From assembly GCA_003446775.1 (NCBI GenBank), contig DMCH01000077.1, positions 1,176 to 6,936 on the forward strand: DNA of 5,761 nt, read 5' to 3'. The translations under genes and the position numbers were made by a program. This document shows, in pieces, positions 1 to 5,302 of this stretch (position 1 is the first letter of the stretch; each line of letters opens with the position of its first letter). The notes beneath the pieces were generated by a model. It was not told the origin of the DNA and made no database searches. It worked only from the letters and a program-made list of their open reading frames with translations. Origin of the DNA: Chloroflexota bacterium. GTDB taxonomy: Bacteria; Chloroflexota; Dormibacteria; Dormibacterales; Dormibacteraceae.

Positions 1-1175
1 AGGAAGCGCTCGAAGATGAGGCCATGGTGCAGGGGATCGAGGTTGGTGATGCCCAGGCAGTAGCTCACCAGGCTGCCGGCGGCGCTGCCCCGGCCCGGCC
101 CAACCACGATCTCGTGCGAGCGCGCGTACTTGTAGAAATCCCACACGATCAGGAAGTAGGACGCGTAGCCGGTGGCCTTGATGACCGCCAGCTCCTGGTC
201 GGCGCGCTCCCTGGCCGCGGCGCTCGGCGTCTCGAACCGCCAGCGCAGGCCGTCGGCGACCAGCTTGGTCAGGTACTGGTCGGGAGTGAGCCCGTCAGGG
301 ACGTCGAACGGCGGCAGCAGCGTGGCGCCCAGGTTGATCTTGAGGTCGACCATATCCGCCACCTCGAGCGTGCTCGCCAGCGCCTCTGGCAGGTCGGCGA
401 ATGTGGCCGCCATCTCTTCCGGCGTCTTCAGGTAGTTCTCCTGCGTCGAGAAGCGCCAGCGGTTGGGGTCGTTGAACCGCGCGCCGGTCTGCAGGCACAG
501 GAGCACGTCGTGCGCCTCGGAGTCGTGCTTGTGGACGTAATGGAGGTCGTTGGTGGCGCACAGGCGCAGTCCGAACTCCTTGCCGAAGCCAGTTAGCGCC
601 TCGTTGACCCGGTCCTGCTTGTCGATGCCGTGGCGCTGGACCTCGAGCAGGAAGCGGTCCTTGCCGAAGATGTCGCGAAACGCGGCCACCGACTCCTTGG
701 CGCCGTCCATGTCGTTGTCGACGATCCGGCCCGCCACCTCGCCCTGCAGGCAGCCTGAGAGGGCGATCAGCCCGGCCGAGTGCTCGGCCAGGATCTCCTT
801 ATCTATGCGGGGCTTGTAGTACATCCCCTCCATCTGCCCCACCGTGCAGAGCTTCATGAGGTTGAGGTAGCCCTCGTGGCTGGCGGCCAGGAGCGTGAGG
901 TGGCTGGGGTCGCGGTCGACGCGGCCCTCTCTCAGCAGGCGTGATCGGGGCGCGACGTACACCTCGCAGCCCACGATCGGCTTGATCCCGGCTTCCTTGC
1001 ACGCCTTGTAGAAGTGGATGGCGCCGTACATGACGCCGTGGTCGGTGATGGCCAAGGCGGGCATCTCGAGCTTGGCCGCTGCCTCCACGAGCGGATGGAT
1101 CCGACTCGCCCCATCGAGTAGCGAGAACTCGGTGTGGTTGTGGAGGTGGACGAAGGTTTTGGGGGCGTGCTGCAT
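1..1175 (-). CDS. dnaE: DNA polymerase III alpha subunit (DnaE), N-terminal part, cut by the window edge
   Basis: This is the catalytic subunit of the replicative polymerase, acting in the cytoplasm at the replication fork. The 391 residues visible are the PHP domain (about 8-290) and the start of the polymerase core. The PHP signature HLHNHTEFSLLDG begins at residue 10. The candidate metal ligands are H12, H14, D21, H46, E71, H92, C142, D210 and H212. This matches the nine-ligand pattern of bacterial DnaE proteins whose PHP domain is a proofreading exonuclease. The polymerase motif GPGRGSAAGSLV lies at 359-370. The ATG is secure, because an in-frame TAA sits two codons upstream and the conserved region begins at about residue 8. 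No good Shine-Dalgarno sequence is seen. The family is usually above 1,100 residues, so roughly two thirds lie outside the window. The gene is divergent from the acetyltransferase gene. Identification is near certain; exonuclease activity is inferred from the ligands. Confidence 0.97.
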   Translation of the reverse strand, partial: MQHAPKTFVHLHNHTEFSLLDGASRIHPLVEAAAKLEMPALAITDHGVMYGAIHFYKACKEAGIKPIVGCEVYVAPRSRLLREGRVDRDPSHLTLLAASHEGYLNLMKLCTVGQMEGMYYKPRIDKEILAEHSAGLIALSGCLQGEVAGRIVDNDMDGAKESVAAFRDIFGKDRFLLEVQRHGIDKQDRVNEALTGFGKEFGLRLCATNDLHYVHKHDSEAHDVLLCLQTGARFNDPNRWRFSTQENYLKTPEEMAATFADLPEALASTLEVADMVDLKINLGATLLPPFDVPDGLTPDQYLTKLVADGLRWRFETPSAAARERADQELAVIKATGYASYFLIVWDFYKYARSHEIVVGPGRGSAAGSLVSYCLGITNLDPLHHGLIFERF

Positions 1176-1205
1176 TCTTTAGGCTGGGTTGGCGGGACCC
1201 CGGGA

Positions 1206-1212
1206 TAGTCTA
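1206..1212. promoter_or_regulatory. Candidate bidirectional -10 element (TAGTCTA) between dnaE and the GNAT gene
   Basis: The 48-bp gap between the two divergent starts contains TAGTCTA, which reads TAGACTA on the other strand. Each strand therefore presents a TAnnnT -10 hexamer: TAGTCT (1206-1211) for the plus strand and TAGACT (1212-1207) for the minus strand. On the plus strand the box ends 12 nt before the GNAT ATG, which would give a leader of only a few bases. On the minus strand it ends 31 nt before the dnaE ATG, giving a leader of about 25 nt. No convincing -35 hexamer is seen on either side. The promoter role is inferred from position and sequence only. Confidence 0.4.
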
Positions 1213-1223
1213 CTGGCGCCAGG

Positions 1224-1667
1224 ATGCCCCTTACCATCCGCCCCGCGACCGCAGCCGACCAGCCCAGAATCCTCCGCCTCATCAGAGAGGTGCGTTTGCC
1301 TCGCATGAACCTGCGTTGGCCGAACTTCGTGGTGGCCGAGGAGGACGGAGCGGTGGTCGGGATGGGCCAGGTCAAGTCGCACGGCGACGGAAGCCGTGAA
1401 TTGGCATCGATCGCCGTCGTGCCCGCTCGACAGGGTCAGGGCATTGGGAGTGCGATCATCCAGTCTCTCCTCGCTCGCGAGCCTGGAGTGGTGCTCCACC
1501 TGTCCTGCCGGCGCGAGCTGGAGGGCTACTACGAACGCTTCGGCTTTGCGCGTCTCGAGCCGGCTTCGTCTCCGCCCTACTTCCGGCGCACGACCTTGCT
1601 GGTCAACCGGATCACGCGATTGTTCGGGATACATCTCCTGGTGATGCGACGGGAGGCGGTTCGGTAG
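1224..1667 (+). CDS. GNAT-family N-acetyltransferase, substrate unknown
   Basis: This 147-residue protein is a single GNAT domain, which transfers the acetyl group of acetyl-CoA to an amine. It starts with the usual first strand (LTIRPATAADQPRILRLI, 3-20). The acetyl-CoA pyrophosphate-binding loop R-Q-G-Q-G-I-G is at residues 69-75, directly after the strand ASIAVVPA. The late GNAT motif YYERFGF is at 102-108. A basic, hydrophobic tail (about 121-147) extends beyond the core. The ATG at 1224 is the only start between the in-frame TAG at 1206 and the conserved N-terminus. There is no clear Shine-Dalgarno sequence, and a -10-like box lies 12 nt upstream. The gene is divergent from dnaE and 22 bp ahead of an aminotransferase, so it might act on an amino acid or its derivative. 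That is only neighbourhood inference, and GNAT sequence alone does not reveal the substrate. Confidence 0.9.
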   Translation: MPLTIRPATAADQPRILRLIREVRLPRMNLRWPNFVVAEEDGAVVGMGQVKSHGDGSRELASIAVVPARQGQGIGSAIIQSLLAREPGVVLHLSCRRELEGYYERFGFARLEPASSPPYFRRTTLLVNRITRLFGIHLLVMRREAVR

Positions 1668-1673
1668 CCTCCC
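1651..1673 (+). terminator. Hairpin across the GNAT stop codon, possible weak terminator
   Basis: GGGAGGC (1651-1657) and GCCTCCC (1667-1673) form a perfect 7-bp GC-rich stem with a 9-nt loop that holds most of the TAG stop. No T-tract follows, so it is not a canonical intrinsic terminator. It lies immediately upstream of the candidate promoter of the aminotransferase gene, at the place where a -35 element would sit. It could separate the two transcription units or protect the 3' end of the acetyltransferase mRNA. Confidence 0.3.
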
Positions 1674-1674
1674 G

Positions 1675-1680
1675 TACGAT
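1675..1680 (+). promoter_or_regulatory. Candidate -10 box (TACGAT) for a near-leaderless aminotransferase mRNA
   Basis: TACGAT fits the TAnnnT pattern and ends 9 nt before the ATG at 1690. Transcription would be expected to start about 6-8 nt after the box, leaving a leader of only a few bases. The 9 nt between box and start contain no Shine-Dalgarno sequence. No good -35 is visible 16-18 bp upstream, where the hairpin arm lies. The spacing is identical to that at the membrane-protein gene (box 5288-5293). Confidence 0.4.
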
Positions 1681-1689
1681 TGGCACCGC

Positions 1690-2859
1690 ATGGCTCGACT
1701 TTCTTTGCCGTCGCTCGCCCATCTGCCCGCTGAAGCCGCCCACTCCGGCATTCGCGAACTCGCCAACGAGGCTATACGCACTCCGGGCGCGATCCGCCTC
1801 GACGTCGGCCAGCCCAATTTTCCGACCCCCAAGCACATCAGCGACGCCGGCAAGCGCGCCATCGACGAGAACAAGACGTTCTACACGCACACCCAGGGCC
1901 TCATCTCGCTGCGTGAGAAGTTGGTGGCCAAGCTCGAGCGAGTGAACGGGATCAAGGTCACGCCCGACTGCATCGCGTGTGGGCCCGGTGGCGTCGGCGC
2001 GATCGCGGCCGTGTTCGGGGCGGTGCTCGAGCCTGGCGACGAAGTGCTGCTTCCGGACCCTGGCTGGCCGAACACGCGCTTGATGCTCACGTGGGTTGGA
2101 GCCAAGGGCGTCTTCTACCCCTGCGCCGCGGCGGACGGGTTCCAGCCCGACCTCGACGCACTCGCACGACTCATCACATCGCGCACGAAGCTGCTCCTGA
2201 TCAACAGCCCCAACAACCCGACCGGCGCCGTCTATCCAAAGGCCACGATCGAGCGCCTGGTCGAGCTCGCGCAGCGCCACAACCTCTGGCTGCTCAGCGA
2301 TGAGTGTTACGACCAGATCATCCTCGACGGCGCTTGGACCAGCCCCGCGAGCCTCGCCCCTGACGACCCTCGCATCGCCAGCGTCTTCACGTTCTCGAAG
2401 TCCTACTCGATGACCGGATGGCGAATCGGCTACGTGGCCGGGTCGGCCGAGCTCATCGACACCGCGACCAAGGTCCTCGAGTCCAACTCCTCGTGCGTGT
2501 CGACCATCAGCCAGGTCGCCGCCGAGGCCGCGCTCGACGGCCCGCAGGACTGCGTCGGCGAGATGGTCGCCGCCTACCGGCACCGCCGGGACGTGGTCGT
2601 GGACATCCTCCGCGAGGCGGACATGCTCATCAGCGAGCCCACCGGCGCCTTCTACTGCATGGCCGACATCTCCCGCAGCCGCCTACCCGCGCGCGACTTC
2701 GCATTCAAGCTCCTGCGCGAGCGGGGCGTCTCGGTGGCGCCCGGGACTGCCTTCGGCGATGTGGCCGCCAGGGCGGTCCGGGTCAGCCTGGCCAGCTCGG
2801 ACGCCGATCTCAGGGAGGGCGTAGGTAGGCTCGCCGAGTTCATGAGCCAGCTTGCTTAA
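1690..2859 (+). CDS. PLP-dependent aminotransferase, class I/II fold (AspC/AlaA-like)
   Basis: This 389-residue protein has the normal length for fold-type I aminotransferases, which move an amino group between an amino acid and a 2-oxo acid using pyridoxal phosphate in the cytoplasm. The motifs are in order: DVGQPNFPTP (38-47, a variant of the family GEPDFxTP); CGPGGVGAI (97-105, phosphate-binding region); DPGWP (123-127); NSPNNPTG (172-179, with N176 as the cofactor-contacting Asn); SDECYD (203-208, with D204 facing the pyridine nitrogen); and SKSYSMTGWRIGY (236-248), with K237 as the Schiff-base lysine and R245 as the phosphate contact. RVSLASSD (364-371) carries R364, the usual substrate carboxylate-binding arginine. 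All key residues are present, so it should be active. Aspartate, alanine or another amino acid could be the substrate, and the sequence does not decide. The ATG at 1690 sits just after a TACGAT box. The gene probably has its own promoter, although readthrough from the GNAT gene 22 bp upstream is possible. Confidence 0.93.
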   Translation: MARLSLPSLAHLPAEAAHSGIRELANEAIRTPGAIRLDVGQPNFPTPKHISDAGKRAIDENKTFYTHTQGLISLREKLVAKLERVNGIKVTPDCIACGPGGVGAIAAVFGAVLEPGDEVLLPDPGWPNTRLMLTWVGAKGVFYPCAAADGFQPDLDALARLITSRTKLLLINSPNNPTGAVYPKATIERLVELAQRHNLWLLSDECYDQIILDGAWTSPASLAPDDPRIASVFTFSKSYSMTGWRIGYVAGSAELIDTATKVLESNSSCVSTISQVAAEAALDGPQDCVGEMVAAYRHRRDVVVDILREADMLISEPTGAFYCMADISRSRLPARDFAFKLLRERGVSVAPGTAFGDVAARAVRVSLASSDADLREGVGRLAEFMSQLA

Positions 2860-2959
2860 TCCGGGGCCGTAACCGTAAACTTCCGCCCGCGTTGTTGAGA
2901 CTGTCGTGCGGCTGCTGAAACCGATCCTGAAGCTGGCAGTCAGGAACCTAGGCCCCGGA
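2860..2959 (+). repeat. Nested inverted repeats, possible structured RNA
   Basis: TCCGGGGCC (2860-2868), directly after the aminotransferase stop codon, is perfectly complementary to GGCCCCGGA (2951-2959). These outer arms are 82 nt apart. Inside, GACTGTC (2899-2905) pairs with GGCAGTC (2935-2941) over 7 bp with one G-U in RNA. The nesting suggests a 100-nt fold closed by a strong GC stem. It could be a long-range 3' structure of the aminotransferase mRNA or a separate small RNA. The strand is assigned by adjacency to the upstream gene. No T-tract follows, so it is not a standard terminator. Confidence 0.35.
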
Positions 2960-3014
2960 CGGCTTCGCCTCGCGCTCCTCCGCCTCGGCCACGGCCTGAG
3001 CCTCTTCTAAGCTT

Positions 3015-3052
3015 CCGGGCCCCTCGGTTATCGTTAGCCCGGCCTTCGGGCT
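3015..3052 (+). other. Two mutually exclusive hairpins sharing one arm
   Basis: GCCCGG (3037-3042) is complementary to CCGGGC (3015-3020), with a 16-nt loop. The overlapping AGCCCG (3036-3041) is complementary to CGGGCT (3047-3052), with a 5-nt loop, GCCTT. Only one pair can form at a time. The short-loop hairpin is compact and terminator-like but has no T-tract on either strand. It may help end transcription in either direction. Attenuator-like switching is conceivable, but no regulated gene follows on the plus strand. Confidence 0.25.
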
Positions 3053-3209
3053 CGCCTATGCGCTCCTTCCTCCGATCGCCCGCTTGGCGAATTTAGCCAG
3101 GAGGGTCACATTTCCTACAGACAGCGGAACCGATTAGCAGTACGTTGTATTTGGGGAAGGGCCGGGCGTCGGAGCCGCGGTCGCGTGCCGAACCACGAGA
3201 TTGGGGAGG

Positions 3210-3221
3210 GGGCGTCCGCCC
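3210..3221 (-). terminator. Small GC hairpin just after the RNA methyltransferase stop
   Basis: On the minus strand GGGCGGACGCCC lies 8 nt after the TAA of the methyltransferase gene. It can form a 4-bp GGGC/GCCC stem with a 4-nt loop. It is short and lacks a following T-run, so at best it is a weak contributor to the 3' end of the operon mRNA. Confidence 0.2.
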
Positions 3222-3229
3222 TTACCTTG

Positions 3230-4462
3230 TTAGCTCCGCTGCAGCAGCGCCACGCTTTCGATGTGGTACGTCTGCGGAAACATGTCCACGATCGCGGCTC
3301 GCCGCACCCGATAGCCTCCCCGCACCAGCGCGATGAGGTCGCGGGCGTGCGTCGACGGCTCGCACGAGATATAGACGAGGCGCTCCGGCCCCAGACGCAG
3401 GATCTCCGCCAGGGCCGCGGGCTCGCAGCCGGCCCGAGGAGGATCCAGGATCGCCGCCGCGTGCTGGCCGAGACGGACCTGCCGCAGCGCCGTCTCCACC
3501 TTCCCCGGCAGGTACTCGACCTTTGCCGAGTTGATCCGCGCGTTGAGGCGGCCCAGCTGCACGGCGCGCGGGTTCTCCTCCACCGCGGTGACGCCGGCGG
3601 AGTTGCGTGCGACCGCGACCGAGATCGTGCCGATGCCCGCGTACAGGTCCAGCACCCGATCAGCGCTAACATCGCCAAGCATCTCGAGCGCCGTCTCATA
3701 AAGGACGAGCATCTGGCGGTAGTTGGTCTGCACGAACGTGTCGCTGCCGACGCGGAACGTCAGGCCCGAGAACTCCAGGCTCATGGCGTCGTCCAGCAGC
3801 ACCTGCTCCGGCAGCAGCTCGCCCACCCGGCGCGCGAACTCCTCACGCGGCCATTTCGGCTCGCGGCCCTTGTAGCGCAGGCGCCACAGCAGCCCGCGTC
3901 CTTTGGGCTCGATGGTGAGCAGCAGGTTCTGCAGGTCGGTGAGCTTCAGCTCGTTGGCGGCCTGGGCGAAAGCCGGCAGCGCGAGTTCGATGCGCAGGTC
4001 GTGGATGGGGCAGGTGTCGATCGCCAGCACCGAGTGCGAGCGCAGGCGGTGAAAGCCGAAACGCCAGCCGCCCGCCGTCGGCACCGCCTCGAACTCGCCG
4101 CGGATCCGGTAGCGCCACGGATCGTCCATGCCGAGCACCGGAGCATCCGGCGGCAGCCGCAGCCCCGCCCGCGCCCACGCCTCCTCGACCACCTGCCGCT
4201 TGAGCTCCAGCTGATGCGCATAGGCCGCGTGCTGCAGCTGGCAGCCGCCGCAGTCGCCGAAATGTGGGCACTTGGGAATGACGCGATGAGGCGACGCCTC
4301 GACCACCCGCGTTGTCGTCGCGACCGCCACGCCGCCCTGTTTACCCCGCGGCTCCGCCTCCACCACCTCGCCGGGCAGCGCGTAGTTGACCAGCCACACC
4401 TTGCCCTCGTCGCGCGCGATGGCGGCCCCGCCGTGTGCCGGCGACACCGGACGCAGGATCAC
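3230..4462 (-). CDS. 4Fe-4S RNA (uracil-C5) methyltransferase, RlmD/TrmA family
   Basis: The enzyme uses S-adenosylmethionine to make 5-methyluridine in 23S rRNA or tRNA. With the GTG start at 4462 it has 410 residues. In order, it has a TRAM-like N-terminus (about 5-58), iron-sulfur cysteines CPHFGDCGGC (C65, C71, C74) plus C151, a substrate region, FVQTN (243-247), the SAM loop DLYAGIGT (272-279), LDPPRAG (339-345), YISCEPSTHARD (364-375) with catalytic C367, and HIESVALL (400-407) with E402 as probable base. Nothing essential is missing. SCEPSTHARD departs slightly from the common SCNPxTxARD. RlmD, RlmC-like and TrmA-like specificities cannot be separated here, so no symbol is given. The frame stays open to 4636, but residues encoded there are low-complexity shadow of the upstream phosphatase gene. 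The GTG overlaps that gene's TGA in GTGA, implying translational coupling in one operon. Confidence 0.93.
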   Translation of the reverse strand: MILRPVSPAHGGAAIARDEGKVWLVNYALPGEVVEAEPRGKQGGVAVATTTRVVEASPHRVIPKCPHFGDCGGCQLQHAAYAHQLELKRQVVEEAWARAGLRLPPDAPVLGMDDPWRYRIRGEFEAVPTAGGWRFGFHRLRSHSVLAIDTCPIHDLRIELALPAFAQAANELKLTDLQNLLLTIEPKGRGLLWRLRYKGREPKWPREEFARRVGELLPEQVLLDDAMSLEFSGLTFRVGSDTFVQTNYRQMLVLYETALEMLGDVSADRVLDLYAGIGTISVAVARNSAGVTAVEENPRAVQLGRLNARINSAKVEYLPGKVETALRQVRLGQHAAAILDPPRAGCEPAALAEILRLGPERLVYISCEPSTHARDLIALVRGGYRVRRAAIVDMFPQTYHIESVALLQRS

Positions 4463-5250
4463 CTGCGCCAGAGATCCGTGGGGTCGTCCGCCGGCTTGAA
4501 GCCCGCCGCCTCGACCATCTGGGTCGCCAGCAGGAAGCCGTCCGCGACGTTGGCCGGCCGGTGGGCGTCGCTGCCGAACTGCACCGCCTGCCCCCCCTCT
4601 TCGCGCCACCACCGGACCACGGTGATGTCCGGGCACAGCGTGTGGCCGCGCGTGGTGTTGACCTCGAGCACACGCCCCGTGCGGGCGGCGGCGGACAGGA
4701 TGGCCCGGATCTCCGCCTCATAGTCCTTCTCGCGGTACGGCGCCAGTCCGTCGAGCCAGTAGCGCTTCGGGTAGTCGAGGTGGGCGAGCGTCTCGAACGG
4801 CTGCCCGCTGTCGACCATGGCCAGCGTCTCGCGGAAGTACTCGCGGACCGCGGCCGGAAAGTCGAGCCCCGCCCGCTGGCGGAACTGGCTGGCGTCGAGC
4901 ATCTTGCCTTCCCAGCGGATGCAGTGGATAGATCCGTGCACGCGGTCGAGCGGGCCGGCGGCCAGGACCTCCGCGGTCTCCTTCGGGAACCAGTGCGGCT
5001 CTCCGAGCTCGATCCCGGTCATGATGCGCAGCCCCTTGAACTTCGAGCGGCAGCGCTCGATCGCGTCGAAGTACCCGGCGAGGTCGACCGCATGCTGGCC
5101 CTCGTGCACCAGCGCCCAGTCGGCGTGCTCGGTGAAGGCGATGGCGGGCAGCCCGAGCTCCAGCGCCCGCTCGCAGCTGCCTTCCATGTCGCCCTTGGGG
5201 GCGTCCCAGGACCATTCGGTGTGCACGTGGAGATCGGGCGGCAGAGGCAC
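4459..5250 (-). CDS. PHP-family metal-dependent phosphatase (histidinol-phosphatase-like)
   Basis: This stand-alone PHP-domain protein of 263 residues probably hydrolyses a phosphomonoester with a cluster of bound metals. The motifs are DLHVHTEWSWD (6-16, with H8, H10 and D16), EHAD (41-44), GIELGE (79-84, with E81), HGSIH (105-109), HLDY (157-160), EVN (196-198) and GSDAHRP (226-232, with D228 and H230). The metal-site set looks complete. Its size is near that of PHP histidinol-phosphatases such as HisJ, but no histidine-biosynthesis gene is nearby. Another small phosphate ester or nucleotide is equally possible. The GTG at 5250 gives a start six residues before the first ligand motif, and a TAGCCT box ends 6 nt upstream of it, suggesting a leaderless mRNA. 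It is the first gene of an operon with the RNA methyltransferase and overlaps it by 4 bases. Confidence 0.9.
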   Translation of the reverse strand: MPLPPDLHVHTEWSWDAPKGDMEGSCERALELGLPAIAFTEHADWALVHEGQHAVDLAGYFDAIERCRSKFKGLRIMTGIELGEPHWFPKETAEVLAAGPLDRVHGSIHCIRWEGKMLDASQFRQRAGLDFPAAVREYFRETLAMVDSGQPFETLAHLDYPKRYWLDGLAPYREKDYEAEIRAILSAAARTGRVLEVNTTRGHTLCPDITVVRWWREEGGQAVQFGSDAHRPANVADGFLLATQMVEAAGFKPADDPTDLWRR

Positions 5251-5256
5251 CCGACA

Positions 5257-5262
5257 AGGCTA
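5257..5262 (-). promoter_or_regulatory. Candidate -10 box (TAGCCT) for a leaderless phosphatase-methyltransferase mRNA
   Basis: On the minus strand TAGCCT is followed by 6 nt and then the GTG start codon at 5250. That spacing would place the first transcribed base at or within a base or two of the GTG, the classic leaderless arrangement. No Shine-Dalgarno sequence fits in the gap, and no convincing -35 is seen. It faces the opposite promoter at 5288-5293 within a 52-bp divergent region. Confidence 0.45.
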
Positions 5263-5287
5263 CCCGGAGTCGCCGGGACGGGGTGGC

Positions 5288-5293
5288 TAGAAT
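5288..5293 (+). promoter_or_regulatory. Candidate -10 box (TAGAAT) for the small membrane protein gene
   Basis: TAGAAT differs from the consensus TATAAT at one position and ends 9 nt before the ATG at 5303, so the leader would be only a few bases. There is a short GGCGGG run after the box, but it is too close to the likely transcription start to serve as a normal ribosome binding site. It is the best -10 match in the window. Confidence 0.5.
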
Positions 5294-5302
5294 GGCGGGC
5301 TT

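Larger units (their letters stand above)
2860..3229. other. Long gap between convergent genes, no recognised gene
   Basis: The aminotransferase (plus) and the RNA methyltransferase (minus) both end at this 370-bp gap, so neither needs a promoter here. I find no tRNA T-loop, no RNase P, SRP or tmRNA landmark, and no known protein. The left third is framed by a 9-bp inverted repeat. The middle has overlapping alternative hairpins. A third structure pairs CCTCC (3069-3073) with GGAGG (3100-3104), enclosing TGGC (3085-3088) and GCCA (3096-3099). Only short open frames occur. The gap could hold an unrecognised RNA, a decayed gene, or just mRNA 3' ends. Confidence 0.6.

Noticed and set aside
24..596. 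Plus-strand open frame of 190 codons
   Set aside because: It lies antisense to conserved DnaE sequence and its Val/Gly/Arg-rich product resembles no family. It is a by-product of high GC content.
1612..2583. Minus-strand open frame of 323 codons
   Set aside because: It is antisense to the aminotransferase gene, which has every catalytic motif in frame, and its translation has no motif.
2906..3010. Plus-strand 34-codon frame starting with GTG in the convergent gap
   Set aside because: The product is Leu/Arg-rich (RLRLALLRLG), typical of chance GC-rich frames. No ribosome binding site or clear promoter precedes it, and it overlaps the inverted-repeat structure.
3058..3096. Plus-strand 12-codon frame starting with ATG after the alternative hairpins
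   Set aside because: It is too short to judge, with no ribosome binding site and no run of regulatory codons that would mark a leader peptide.
2860..3229. tRNA, RNase P RNA, SRP RNA or tmRNA in the convergent gap
   Set aside because: I looked on both strands for the T-loop GTTCGA pattern, the RNase P GAGGAAAGTCC box and the SRP and tmRNA conserved ends. None is present.
4463..4636. N-terminal extension of the RNA methyltransferase to a start at 4636
   Set aside because: The extra 58 residues are Gly/Arg/Pro-rich and lie wholly inside the phosphatase coding region in another frame. The GTG at 4462 gives a normal family N-terminus and a GTGA overlap.
3185..4723. Plus-strand open frame of 512 codons, longer than the gene opposite it
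   Set aside because: The opposite strand carries the full set of RNA methyltransferase motifs. The plus-strand product is His/Arg/Gln-rich low complexity.
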